Notes: generated by a model from the letters alone, not told the origin. Counted from the stretch's first letter, positions 45,054-60,000 are shown. The stretch: DNA of 64,000 bases from Lumbricus rubellus (GCA_945859605.1 OX243824.1:25434814-25498813); one strand, 5' to 3'. A program made the numbers and translations.

Positions 45054-48000
45054 ATGTCGGAAAGTCCCGGTTCGAGCAAGTCCGCCACTCCGTCGTCGGA
45101 GCCGATGTCGGCGATCTGGCTCGGCATTGGATCACCGAGACCTCAGTCGAGGGTGAAGCAGAACTCCATGTTCGGACATGTCGTCGACGCCTTCGACGAA
45201 AAATCCATCGTCAAGATCGGTGAGGTTACTCCTTATGAGAAGCGCAAGAAGGCGGCGGAGGAGATGCAGAAGGCTGCGGAGGCTGCTGCCGCTGCTGAAG
45301 AGGAAAAGAAAGAGGAGAGCAAGGATGATGGCTTGGCACAGGATACCTCTGCGACTGGCGCTTTGGAGTCGGGTCCGGATGCTGGGGATGGTGAGAAGAC
45401 GGTGGATGCTGTTGGAGCGGTCGAGGCATCTCCTGTGAATACCTTGATCTCAGAATCGGTAAGTGATTGTGATTTGTACCTGTGTGTAGTCAATCAATAT
45501 TCGTTTGATCAGTTCGAGAAGTTGAACGCAAGCTTCTTACTTATTGACACATTCTGTGAGAACTTGAAACTGTTCTTTATGGCCGTGCTGGAGTTGGGAG
45601 CACCTCTGAGTAGTTTCCTTGAAAAGGTGCTATATAGAAATGCTGGAATGAATGATTGAATGAATGAATGAATGAATGAATCGTAATCATTATTGTGAAA
45701 GTTAGAAAAATTTCTACAGGTCCCACAAAAGAAAAGCTGTGGGAACCAGCTTTGACACAGGTGCTTACATAATCCAAACAATTTCATCAATAGGTGAGGG
45801 GTTAAGATCCTGAGAGTCAGGTAGGCACACTGTCAGAGATTTAGAGTAGATGATGTTTAGAGTTGAATGGTTAGTTACCAGTAGGTGGAAAAATCAGGAT
45901 TGGATTTTTTCTAAAGCTCATTGTTTTCAGTTTTGAGTTGAAAGACCTGCAGAGCGATATATGTGTTTGTATAATGTTGTTGGAGTTCAGCCAAGTATTA
46001 CTGGTTGGTATTTTAATTAAACAATCAGCAAATCTTTCAAGGGGGCAAACTTGTGAAATATTGTTTCGATCATCTCCTAATGGAAAGAGTAAAACCATTA
46101 TTCCACTAAATAAAACCATTATTAGTGGGGCACGGTGGTGTAGTGGATATGTTCGTTGCCTTGCAGCCGGAGGGTTGCAGGTTCGAATCCACCTCAAGGC
46201 TCAAGCCGCCTCTTATGGACCTTGAGCAAATCCTTCACTCTCTATTGCTCAAGCGCTTCGGCATGAAACTCTGATTCAGTGTCCACACTGCTGTGTGGAG
46301 TGCTTCTGAATAGATAGTCCTGAAAGTGCGCTATAACAAGTGCACGTTCAAACATTAGGTGCCTCTTCATGTTCTGTTTTTCTTTGTTTGAAATTGTTTA
46401 CCAGTTGCTCTGCACTGTAATTGCATGAATCAAAGATGCTGGCTTGTCCATGCATGTATAACTGTATGAATATAATTTGCAAGAACTTTCCATTGAATAG
46501 ATCTGCTTGATCTTCTGGGCAGGGCAGCTTCACACATCATTCAACATCACTAAAAAACCATTTACTTCCACTTGGGACCAGGCTGGGAGTGCTCAACTCT
46601 GTAGATATCGGGAAATTGTGCTATGCAAAAATTACCTTTAGAACTGAATGAATAATAATTAGTGATTGATTGAGTGAGTGAGTGAATGAATAATACCTGG
46701 CTTCTTACGAGCATTACAAAACCGTGTGTGATGTGGCTGACTAACGGTTGCTGAGAATCCACAGTGTAACTCAATATCCAAGATGTCTGCTATTGGTCTG
46801 CTGGGCTGCATAGAACAGTGATCTATTTGTACACTGGATGGTTTTCCAGTTGCATGACCTGAAACATGAAACGTGCTGCAGCAGATTGTGCAGATTGCAT
46901 GTGCTGTAAAACAGACATTTATTTATTCATTCATTTATTCATTCATTTATTTATTCATTCATTTATTCATTCATTTATTCATTCATTCATTCATTCAAGT
47001 ATTTATATGGCACCTCTTGCAGGAAACCACTCAGAGGTGCTTCCATCTCCAGCATGGCCCAAAAAGAGCAGTTTTTCCAGTGCTTATAGAACGTGTCAAG
47101 AGAGAGGCTATTCCAGACTGCCATGTCAACCATGTGTGTGTAGGAGCACTTGTTATAGCAGGAATTAGCACCCTTCAAGAAATCTACTAAGAGGCATTTC
47201 CAACTACAATGCAGATACTGTATCAGAGTTTCACCCAGAAGCGCATTTAAGCAATTGCAAGTGAAGGACGTGCTCCTAAGGGCTTGAAGTGGCTTCGGTC
47301 CCGAAATCTTCCAAGGCACCGAATATACCCATACACCAACGCGTCCCACCAAATAGGAGCCATAGGACTAAACTATAATTTATCTTCCAAGGAGCTACAG
47401 ATTACAGTTATATATTAAAGTGAGTGCCCTTAATGGTAAAAAATGACTTATAAGCCGCCTCAATCAACCAATGGGTTACGAGACTCTAAACTGGACCTGT
47501 AGTGCCCCGATAGTAATAATTATCAGTATTAAGACTTCAAAGCCGTTGAGCAGTGAGCACTTGCAAGCGATGATAGCAAGAATGCAGAAATCTTCATGCT
47601 AGATCGGACGAGATAAGAAGAGCCGAGGTGCAGACGTTTCCCCGAAGACAGACTCCTCCTCCTCCTCCTCCTCTCCTCCTCCTCCTCCTCCCTCCTCCTC
47701 CTCCTCCTCCTCCTCCTCCTCCTCCTCCTCCTCCTCCTCCTCCTCCTCCTCCTCCTCCTCCTGCCTGCACCCAGTGTTGGAATGCGTTCGTAATACAGCT
47801 GTAAGAGGTCAGACGGGGTGGGAGAGTGGGGGGAGGGGGTCATCACTGGCTGAAATTCAGTAGGCAGCTGCTGCTGTCTTATGAGCATTGAGCAGCCTCC
47901 TTGGTCATGCTGCTGCAGCAGACAGTGTTTATTTTGCTGAGTGATTTGATGCATAAACTTCCATGTCTACTGTAACTGCACTGGCTGACCTCGACCCCCC

Positions 48001-51000
48001 CCCTAGACCTGTATCTGGGTAAATAACTTCCTGTGCACCCTTGTGTAGGGGTTATCATGCTCAGTGGCGTCTAACCCCTACCTGTCTGGAATTCGAGAAC
48101 ACATCCCACTGTGACTGCCTCATGCATAATGCATAATGTAACAGTTACATGCCACATGGGTCGGACCTCGTGAAATCAATGAAAATTCAGAAACATCCCC
48201 CACCACCACACCATCTTCGAATTTTATATTTGGTCAGTTTGTAAACCAACATAATCTTAGAAATTCATGCAGGACAAAAATGTTGACTGGTACTTGGGTG
48301 GGTGGGTGGAGGGGGATGGACCTGTATATGATTGTGGTTGGAATCACTGGCATCATAGCATAGAATGTTGAATGTAGTGTTAACAAGGTAAGGTATTTTA
48401 GATGCCAATGAGAACAGCCCTGAGATATTACGGTAAACGTTTTCTGTTCATTCTGCACTTTTGATCTATTAAACTGAGCTCTCTCTTTTGAGGACTTATC
48501 AAATTGGCCATTTACTCTTGTATGCAGAGACAAAGAAAATGAAGTTGCCCATTCTTTTGTATTCACTATATGTTATATCCATTCTAAATGTTGTCTATGT
48601 ATTTGCCAGTAAAGTATGGACTTTCCAGAAGGCAATTTCCCATGGAAGGAAGTCCATCCTAAAATGATGATAAGGATATTGGAAGATGTCACTTTCGAAG
48701 AGACGGTCAATATCTTGAACCTGGGTGGATGTGAAATTGGAAACGACCAAATGGATGGAGAAGAGTTGTTATAGAAGCTAAGCTTTTAGGGGGTGTTTGT
48801 GTTTGTGTGTGTGTTCATGTGTGTGTGTGTGTGTGTGTTCGTGTGTGTGTGCATGTGTGTGCAACTATGCATATGTGTGCAATTGTGTGTGAGTGTGTGT
48901 GCCTCTGGAAGGAGAAGAGATCTGTTTTCAAGAGGAAATGTCTAGGTTGATGGAGTTAGTAAATTGCCATTAAATTGAGATAAATGCTAGTTTTAGGAGT
49001 GGAAACACTTTAGACAGAAAAAGGAAAATCTAAACCAACTGTCCACAGATGCATTTAAGATCTGTCACCACTTTCAGCCACTCGTGAAGCCACTCTCATG
49101 ACCGGTGAAGCTACTCTCATGACCTTCAGTTTCTCTGATTTTTACTTGACCTCTCTTACAGGTCATGAATATTTTACCAACTATGATTTCAATTAAAAGT
49201 AATTATAGATGCCTAGTGTTTTTATTTATTTTATTTCTCCATTTATATAGCGCCCTTTGATATTGTTTTGTGGTTATGACATGAAAGCTTCTGCATGAGA
49301 TTAGGGTCTAGTCAATAATCATACTAGATAGATTAGGTTAGATTAGCAAGTTTATTTCTGTGAAAACTATACCCAGTATACTATAGGTTGGATAAATACC
49401 AGTATAGTCTCTCCTTTTTCTTATGGTGAGGGATGAGCCACTCAGATCTTTTTCTTCCACTTGTCTCTGTCTCAAGCCTCTTCCTTCTTCAGTTTAAATA
49501 CATAGATACAGTAGCTGTCATAAATACGGTGCACTGTCATAAATAATTACAGTGCCCTGCAATAAATGCAGTGCTCTGCCATAAATACCAACTGTGGTCT
49601 TTGGCAAATGCAATGCTCTGTCTTAAATACAGTTAGGCCCTATTGCTACTTCTAGGATGCTTTACATACACTGTTAAAATTACCAAGTAGTGAGAAATCA
49701 TACTAGCTTATAATTATCTGGTTATTTAAGTGAGAATGGCTCTCACTGCATTATCGATTGTATTGACATTGTGTAATGGACATTTTTCTCTGACGGTTTG
49801 CCAACTTGAGAAAGCACAGACCCAGTCTGCAGCAGATGTATAGAGACTGACAATGTAACAATTTTGTTTTCCTGCTACTGCATTTTTAACCATGGTAAAA
49901 TATCCATTGTTATCAGTGCTATTGTGTGTTGCATAGTCTGAATGCACACATCTCGCTTTTCTGCTTGGTTCTGCATTTTGGGCTTATTTTCTTCTGCAAT
50001 CATTCATAATGGCTCATCTAATTGCTGCTGCCTAGCAACACTTGACCTTTGCTGACCTCCGGAATTAGTCTGTTATCTCATCGTTTCTCGTTGGGCTTCT
50101 TGGAGCCTTTGGTAATTGAAGACATCTGCAGTTAGTCAGCGGAAAATGGGATGGAGCTATTAGACAGAAATTTACACCTTTTCCATAGAGATCAGCAACC
50201 CTCCCTCATCCCAGATGGACATCCTCAACTTATATGTACCTGGCAAATATATATATATATACATACATACATACATACATACATACATACACACATACAT
50301 ACATACATACATACATACATACATACATACATACATACATACATACATACATACATACATACATTAGTGTGGCCAATTTTTACATGGGAAAAATTATTTT
50401 CTGGAATTTTTTATCGCACACCCTCCTATTTTGTGAGAATTGATGTAAATAGCACCCAGTAAAAATTTTAAGCCAATCAAATTGGAGGAAGTGGTCTCCC
50501 ACAGCCCATTAACAAATGACATTTAAACGTATTATAAATACATGCGATTTTCGGCAAATTTTCTAGTTTTCCTAGCTTTTTAACTCTCAACCACCCTCTA
50601 AGTCTTCTCTAGAGGTGGAATTAATTAATCATTCTTGTCAAGTATCTTACTTTATAACAAAAGACATCGAGAAAAGAATACTAGCTTTTGAAAGAAAATG
50701 CTATAGGAGGATTTTGGGAATAGTGTGGACACAGAAAGTGACTAACGTGGAACTGTACAAACGGATACACCTCAGGGAAAACATGATGCAGAGGATAATC
50801 CAGAGAAAACTGGGTCTGTTCGGTCACATATGTCGAATGAGCAACGACAGAAAAATAAAGACATTGGTGTTCGGAATGATGGACGGGCAAAACAAAAGAG
50901 GGCGACCACATAGAGAATGGGCGGATGATTTAATAGACTGGTGCGGAACATCACTGCAAGAGCTGAGCCACATTGCACTGGAAAGAGATCTGTGGAGGAA

Positions 51001-54000
51001 TATGGTGAAAAGGGCGTCGGACACCTACGGGCGATGAGCCCACGGTTTATGATGATGATGATGATCTTACTTTATGCTATGCAGTTGATAGATGGCATCA
51101 TATGACTAATGTGACTATAAATTCAGAATATATATTTTAATTTAATTATGCTTTTTATACTTTCTTTAAATGCATCTTAATATTTATTTATATTTTATCT
51201 TGAAGCACCTCTTTGTTTGTAAAATTGTGTGTTTTGGTTTAATAATAGACAAATGTCATATGACATTTATTATTATTGTTATTATAATTATGATTATTAT
51301 TATTACATAAATTTCTTATGCGCAAGGTCACACTGAAATGTGAATCGGAGACGAGGAAACTGTTAGTCTATTTGTGGTGCAATCGTTCAGTTGGGGGACT
51401 CCTTTTCTTGCAATGCAGGTGTAGCCTAGTGGATTGAATAGAATCTCCCTTTAAACATTCCAGAAGTCAATTTAATCAAAGGACATACAGAATGGTTGAG
51501 TTAATTCTTAGTATTATAATTGGCTGTGATTTAATGTGTATTGTTGCAGTTTGCACCTAGAAACTCCAGAGGTCAAACTGAAAGGGAAGTTGATTCCTTC
51601 TGGAAGCAAATGGCTTGTAGAGTGGATTCTTCCTAGAGCAAATTGAATAGAAGGGTCGCCACTTCTTGAGACAAATTGAATGTGCGAGCTTTAGTTGTGG
51701 AGTATCTTCTCTGTAAGACCAATTAACTGATAGATCGTACTGCTGAAACCACAAATTAATTGAAATGTTTTATTCTGCAAGTGAGTTGGTCCCAGAGAGT
51801 ATCAACCCCTCCCCCCATTCAATTTGCCATAGGAATCACCAACTCTTCAGGTCAATTGGTCCCTGAAAGAATCTACACACAATTCAATTTGTCCTAGGAA
51901 GAACAAAGTCCACCAGTCGTTTGGTCTCATCTAAGCACTCTCATGAAACACTCCTGTAATGTTTAATGACTGGGTAGAGTGTCTTTGCCCTAGTATCAAT
52001 TAACTCTGCAGCCATTATATAATTATACTGAGATAAATACATGAGTCCCAGAGTCTTCTTGTCCTGGTGCAGCCACCATGTTTGATACTTTCTTCATCTC
52101 AAACAGATGGCTCTTACGCCATTGGGCGAAGTCTTGAAGATGCAGACACAGAATGTTTGGTTCTGGACGCTTACCACCATGCTCACTGGATGGCAAAGGG
52201 CATGTATGCTGCTTAAAATATCAGATTCCATCATCAATACCAACTGAGCAAGCATGAGTTGGACTATTTGAGGTATATCTGTGTGTTTGCACCACAATCT
52301 ATGCAGGCTTCTGCTTTTCTGCATCTCTAATGACAGATGCTCTTGAAAATGACTTGTGGATGTTGCAGTTGATCGAAGACTTGAGACAAGTTGACGATAA
52401 AAATCACAGAAGTTGCAGAAAGAAAGTGATGTTCCAATAATTATTGTGGTGCCTAAGCATAGACCATGCTCCATTGTCTTTATTCAGTGATGACATTTCT
52501 GATGAAGACAAGCAGGATATTGTCAGTGTCCTGCAGAAGGAACGAAATATAGATGTTCTCCATCTTGGTCCAACCAAAATTCCTCGTTTCAAAAATCTCT
52601 CCATGGCCCACTTTGTCACCGAACAGTCAATCAAGTCCTTTCATGTACCACAAGATGCTCTCTGATGTACACCAATTAGTATGTGGTCAGAGAACAATGA
52701 CTATACACTGCAGCTCAAAAAATTGTTTTTTGTGCTGAAAGTTGCTACTGACTGCGTAGAACATGCAGTCACATTACATTGGCTACTGACTTCAGAGAAG
52801 TCCTCAACAAGAATGGTAATCAGTGCCAGCTCCTCTACTCTACCAGGTTGCTTGACACCATGATAGTTTCGACTGAAGAATGCAAATTAGAGGTGCCCAA
52901 TTAGTTGATGAGTTGAACTTGCAATTTTTTGGGTGACAAACCTGATGACATTGCTTGACCATCAAATTCGACGGCACATGGTTTTTCCAGGTTTTTTATT
53001 CTAAAAAGACTTATTACTCCAAGTTTTATTTTACAGAAAGCTGTTTAAGCACAGAGCTTGGTTTAAATTTGAACAGTATCTGTTGGATACGAAATTTTTT
53101 ATGAATCTTTAGATAAAACAGATATTTTTGCTGAATACGCTCCCATGCATTTCTTAGAGGGCTCAGGGAGAGCACTTCCTCATATTATATCGACCTAAAA
53201 AAATTTGCTGAGTGGTCTTTATGTCAATTCTCACAAAAACAGAGGGTGTGCGATTAAAAATATTGCAAAAAAAATTTTCAGGCCACCCTAACATACATAC
53301 ATACATACATACATACATACATGAATACTCTGTACAATTGTGTACATGCATATATACTGTATACTATATATAGAATTATAGATATATGTAATTATGTATA
53401 TTATTATATACAAATATACATATATGCATGTACTGGGTATACAATATTACATATATTTTATATTGTGTATCTATGAATTCCTGCCAGAAGATAGGCACAC
53501 AGACATTTCATTTGTTTGGGATAAGGGTACTCAATGAAGAATGGACATTTCCTGCATATATATAAAATATTATACACATATATACAATTATATATATGCA
53601 TGTATACATACAATTATACACACATATAGAAATTATATATATGTGTGTGTTTTGTGTGTGCATCAATTTCCAGCATTATGTGCATTTTTATGTTTAAATA
53701 TACTCTGCACATGCTGTACAGGGTGCGCCAAAAAAATACCCCCCTAGGTTTTTTCCAGTAACTTGGTCAAAAGTAAACATTTCAAAATGAAATTTTACAG
53801 TCTTATAGACAATTCATATTTACACATGATGGCCAGATTTCATCAAAATATTTGGAACAGAACAAAAGTTATGCCACTTTTAGGGAGGTCACCCACCGTT
53901 TTTTGACGATTCAAAAACGAAACGCAACAAAAACTAGGTTTTTTGCGAATATCCTGGCCAAAAGTAGGAATCTTTTAATGAAATTTTACAGGCTTAAAGA

Positions 54001-57000
54001 CAATTCATATCTGCACATGGTTGCCAGATTTCATCAAAATATTTCAAGCACAACGAAAGTTATACCACTTTTAGTGAGACCACCAACCGTTTTTGACGAT
54101 TCAAAGGCGAAACGCAACAAAAAGTAACAAAACACGATTTTTTTAAGTCTCATCTCAAATAACTGTTGTCAATTGAACTTGGTAGTGCTTCCCAACTTGT
54201 GTTCAATGTGCCCACCACCCGTGCGAAAACTTATTTTGAGTCTCTATGCAGAGTTCTTGATGGACCTGTTGATTATCTGACAGATTCCTTATTATTTCTT
54301 ATTTTAAGAATTTGATTGTCATCTTGCTAAGTGACTTCTCAGTGACGTGCAGCTATGCTGGTACCCTGTTTCTTTTTTAAATAGTAATAATAATGATCAT
54401 CTGTCAATATCAAGGCTATTTGATAATAATTATTTGAGATGAGACTTTAAAAAATCGTGTTTTTGCTGCGTTACGTCTCTGAATTGTCAAAAATTAGGGG
54501 GTGGCCTCACTAAAAGTGGTATAACTTTTGTTGTTTTGGAAATATTTTGATGAAACATGACCATAATTTGCAGATATGAATTGTCTTTAATCGTGTAAAA
54601 TTTCATTTTGATATTCTTACTTTTGGCCAAGATATTGGCCAGAATAATTAAATTGAATTTTTATTACTTTTTGTTGCGTCGCGTTTTTGAATCGTCAAAA
54701 TACGGTGGGTGACCTCCCTAAAAGTGGCATAATTTTTGTTCTGTTTGAAATATTTTGATGAAATCTGGCCATCATGTATAAATATGAATTGTCTTTAAGA
54801 CAGTAAAATTTCATCTCAAAATTCTTACTTTTGGTCAAGATATTGGCAAAAATCTTAGGGGGGTTATTTTATTTTGGCGCACCCTGTATATTTGAACAAG
54901 ATATTATAAGTGTAACAGACTGTGCAGTATTGAATTATCACAGATTCTTATCAGCATGGTTGATAAATATATCTGGTATAACAGGACTACTATAGTCAAA
55001 CACTTGAGTCATCCATTTTTCTGCCCTCTTTGCCACTTTGGAACCAAGTTATGCAGAATGCAGAACAGTCTACTGTTGAACCTGTTTGACCTTTTTACTG
55101 TGTGAGTAAGTGAAAGCATAAATCAAATACTCATCGTTTATATCTTGCCAAGGACACAACAAAAAAGATGAAAACTTTGCGTATTTGATGTAAGGAGGAA
55201 ATTCTACAAGAGTTGAGGGATGTCCACATAATTATTAGGTATGCAGGGAGGAGAGGGGTCACAGAAACTCAGCTACTGGTCGCATTCTGCCAGTGCCAGT
55301 CCCAAGCCCGGATAAAGAAGGAGGGTGACACTAATCATCTTTGATATATGGAGTGTCGTTAGACATGTAACAAGGGGTCACAGGATTTAGGCGATTTGTG
55401 TAAGGGTGCGTATGGACGTATGTACGCAAAATAAATTTATGATTATGATGTCCACATTTTGCATATTTATATCTCTGTATTATTCTGTAGTCATCCAATG
55501 GCATTTGATTACATTATGATTAAATTGCGTTCAGATCTAAACAGTAAACTGTGTGTACGTTTGCATATAATAATGGGCATGTATGTTTATTAGTATGTAT
55601 GTGCACAATGCGCATGTATGTAAATTATTATGTCTACAGGTCAGATATGTATGATGAAGGTATGAATTTTTGTGGTTATTTATTTAGTGTCTTTGAGAAC
55701 ATTGCAATCATGACGTGTTATTAGTTTGTTTGTATACATGTGCACTTGTTATAGTGCCCCTTCAAACTCTCTCTCTCTCTCGCTACTCAGAGGCGCTCTC
55801 GAATGCAGAGCGGACACCGCATCGAAGTTTCAAGCCGAAGCACTGAGCAATTGTGAGAGGAACACTTTCCCAAGGTCCTTACGCGGCGAGGTGGATTCGA
55901 ACCTCGAACCTTTCGGCTCCAAGGCAATGACGCCACCACTACACCACCGTGCCCCACATAGTACATGCTGGCATTAGATGTGATAACAACACTGAGATAT
56001 GCATAAGACCGTATCTTCAGCTCAATACTAAAGATGAAATGCGATCTTCGTGACTAAATCAGCCTGCTGGGTTGCATTCCTGGATCATGGGAAAGATGAG
56101 ATGTTATCTTGTACCGGCCGACTCACCCCCCCCCCCCCACCTCCTTCACAAACCCCCCCTGTGAGGATTCCCAGACACTGAGCAGGGCCAGAATTGTTTT
56201 GTGATGCTGCACTTCACGACTTTTAGTCCAGCCAATTTACTTTGTGGGAAAAGAACCATTTTCATTTGTGGGAAAAGAATCATCTTGAGCTGATAATATT
56301 TAATTAAATTGTGTAGTGCTGGCCTTCCATCTTCATTTACCAGTAGCCTCAGTAGGGGTCTTGCAGCTATAATAAATACTGCATGACAACAGACAGTGAA
56401 GTAGTTGATTCCTGCTGTTATTCAGCACACGTTTCAGAATTTCAATTTAGTGTGCGTAGTTGATTTGCTGCATTGTGTCTCCTCGGCCTGGTCACCTCCC
56501 CAGATTTTGGCCTCGAGGATATTGCGGACTTGATTTATCATGGAACCGGTGAGTAAGCTGGTCTCCCAGGACATGGCTTTTGTATGGTGCAGAGAGATTT
56601 TCAATACATACATTATGTGTATATTAGATTACCTGCACAATGATCTAACAGATGTCTAATAGAGACTTTGAGAGAGAGAGAGTGGTAGTGGAGCTGTTCT
56701 TTTGGAAATATTATTAGTAAGCTGAGCTTTTGTTTTGATGCAAGTCTGGTCAGAATGGAACCAAGAGGCACCTGCAGTAACTGTAGATGTTTTAACTGTA
56801 GTTGAACATAGTAGGCTGGTGAACAGTGCATGGTCTACATTTGTCATCGTCTCAGTGGCAGGGCTGGCAGTGCTGATGTGAAAGCCAGAAGTGTTTTGTA
56901 GTCTATAGGTTGGCTGTGGGCTTGTGGTAGATATGTGAATTGGTCTTTTGTTTGGCTGGCTTGTGGTTTCGATGTGATGTACAGAAGGCTGTAGGCATGT

Positions 57001-60000
57001 TGAGGTGTAATAAATCAGGCCATTGTTGTCAAGACCTACATGTGTGATTTAATTATAAGTTGTAGGACACCTCCTTCTCTTTGGTATTTGCTATAGAGTA
57101 CCTCGGTACTTGATGTTTTGCTGTATAAGCGTAGTTGTGTGGCAGTTCTGAACTTTGGAATGTGAGCAAATGCAATATGGTATGAATTTATACTGGTGTT
57201 GTATTGTTTTTCTTATATAATAACAATAATAATAGTAATCTTTCGTTTAATTTCAAACTGACGCAATGCAGAATGATTGCAATTCATAATATGATGGATG
57301 GATGATCACAAGTTAGCCTATCACAGAAGTCAAATAACAGGGCTGCCGACAGTTAGGGTAAATATAGTCAGTATTGCAGGTAATTAAGCTTGCCTTTTTT
57401 GTAAGTGTGACTACCCGTAGTTCTTATCTACATGTATAATTAATAAACTAGATTCTTGTATCATGATATATTTTGGGATGATTCCAATGGGATTGTTTTT
57501 ATCAGTATGTGTTATCTCTGCAAGTGATTGAAATTTGTTCATATGTAATATTTACTAAGTTAGTATGTATGCTTCAGGCTTCTATGTACATGTGCTGTAC
57601 AGTGTACATGAATGTTATTGTTAATCATCTACCTTGGTATTTGTTAAATATTGTAGACAATAAGGAAGTTGAAAGGAAAATAGTTTCTTTCACTGCGAGG
57701 TATTTTGTGCAGAATCTTCATTGACTGTTCAGATCTGCGAGATGACAATGCTAGAGTACATCATTTATCGTGATGGTGCTATATAAATGCTGAGATATAT
57801 GGATCGTGTCTTCCTTGATTTTCCCACATCTCATGACTGAACAACTTCACTGGCTCTCTCTCTCTCTGTCTGTATACAATTCTAAGTTATTGTTTTGGGT
57901 TTTTGAGTCTCGATTGGCTCTTGCTCCAAGTATCTGTGTGATCTTATACTTCATACCCTCTATGCCACTTCGCTGCGTCCTCTTAGATCCTCTCATCGAC
58001 TTGACCTCTTTGCTCCTCGTGTCAGGACTGCCATGGCTCGATCCAGATGCTTTTAATAGGTCCGTCTCTCTTCCACCATCAGTTCACTCCACCATTCTCT
58101 CTTACAAGTAGTCTTTCCTTATATTTCTCTCGCCTCAAATCATGCCTTTTCTCTCAGAAGCGCTTCTGATAGGCTTTTGCTGAGAGAAGCGCTTTGTAAA
58201 TGGTCACATACAGTCAGGGCTTAAAGTGTGGCAGGACGGTCATTAACGGTGTTATTTTCAAATCTCTATGCCATCCTGCAACTTATTTGGCAAGCACGCC
58301 TGAAAATGTATGCAGCGTCCTGGCACTTCTTTTGGAAAGGTACGAGGCATTCTGGCACTTATTTTTTTTTACACTTTTAGCACTGCATACAGTACAATAC
58401 AATATATTTATATATACTTATATTATTATGTTTTTTTGTTTGATTTGTTTACTTGTTTTGTGAAAAACCTGTGTTTCAGAATGCAGAATCGCGACTGTTG
58501 ATCAAAGGCGGTCGAATTGTTAACGACGATCATTCGTTTGAAGCTGATGTTTACATTGAGGATGACCAAATCAAGTATGTTGGGCATTGTTGGCCTTTTA
58601 TAAATATGCAGAGAGGAATAGTCTTGTATCTAAACACTCATGAAATTTTGGAATCATATTCTTGGTCCAATTCTCTAAATATTTGGTAAATTTTAGCGTG
58701 ATATGTTATCAGGCATTGGAGATATATGAAAAACAATTTGGCTTAGTTTTTTTTACTCACGGTGTATAAAGGGTTTATTTGTTGTAGATTGCTTGAAGGA
58801 TGCTAGTGCAATGTTAGTTTAAGTATTGTGATTAGGGCTGGCGCTGATTAAAAACTTTTAATCGATTAAATAAATGTAAACTTTGAATTAACTTGGGTTA
58901 TTCGATTAAATAATTTAAATTCGATTAATTTGGTATCTGTTACGTAAAGGGTGAAATGCTAAAAATGTGGTTACTTAGTAGATTGCTACTTACTTTCTGA
59001 AAAATACTTCAATTGAACTGTTAAATGTTTTTCGCATTTAAGGCAGCCAATTTTTTTGCCATCTTCAATCCTTGCCTTTATAAATGCTAAGTTATTGCAA
59101 AATTTTTCACTCAAAAGTTTCGCATTGCCATTGTTCAGCATTTATTGTTTTTCTCCAGAACTGGATGCCTCTATGTCATGAAATAGATTAGAAAATCATT
59201 CGAACAAGAGGAAAAATTAATTGATTAAAAGTTTGAGCAAAATTGCTCAAATACGGAGCTCTGGTAATAAATTCTTATGTAATGACCTCACCATTCCACC
59301 GAGAGGAATCAATATGCAGTTATTTATTTCAATAATTTATTTTTGTGTGAATAATGATGTTGATAATTTATTTGTTTATTGACGCCTATTGTGAAAGTTA
59401 ACGATAATAATAATAATTTTTTTAAAATAATATAATTACGACAATTTATATGGCGACGTTACTAGTGCACCTAAAAGTTATGCCAACTTTAAAGATACTT
59501 GGATTTTGTTAGGATTGTTGAAGCAGGCGTCCAAGTTCCAGCGAATACCAGAACGATTGATGCGAAGGGAAAACTGGTTTTACCAGGTGAGAATAATTGT
59601 TCACGCCATCAACACTAGCAGTGCACAACTGGACAATATTGCACAGAATATCTCAACTGTTCTGCCAATAACAGCTCGGTCTTGTCTCGTTTAATGGCAT
59701 TGGAGATCTGTTGGATTTCCGTGTGTGCATGATATATGTGGATTTGTGGATGGATGTGTTTGTTTACGGTTCAAATGAGTTTGGTTGAGATGTCCATGCT
59801 GGTCTCGTTTGGTCAATGTTTGAGACCATCAGAGAGAGGGCTTACCATATAATTATGTGGTTTGGTATTGGTTAACTCAATTGTCTTGAAATGCAATGAG
59901 TCTCACCTTAGACAGTTTCTGTGTATGGACATTGTGTACATTTTTTACTCAGTGCCTTTGTTATATTGTAGTGCTTAATAAATATATTATACTTCTACTG

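Larger units (their letters stand above)
50365..53292. mobile_element. 2.9-kb element with inverted arms of about 190 bp
   Basis: The left arm (50365 to about 50555) and the inverted right arm (about 53105-53292) share TTAG-GTGGCC, TAATCGCACACCCTC, TTTTGTGAGAATTGA and GAGGAAGTG-TCTCCC at the same spacing. ATAC repeats lie outside both ends. Inside are an RT fragment (50615-51037) and a decayed gene (52104-52870). Confidence 0.7.

Noticed and set aside
47529..47954. 141-aa minus-strand frame with long Arg run
   Set aside because: (CCT)n microsatellite.
50615..51037. Single-exon host gene
   Set aside because: The translation is the C-terminal end of a LINE polymerase with no start-side homology.
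5712..55957. tRNA genes at GGTTCGAATCC sites
   Set aside because: The A and B boxes belong to SINE heads followed by a fixed body and tail; none folds into a full tRNA with matching acceptor stem that I can see.
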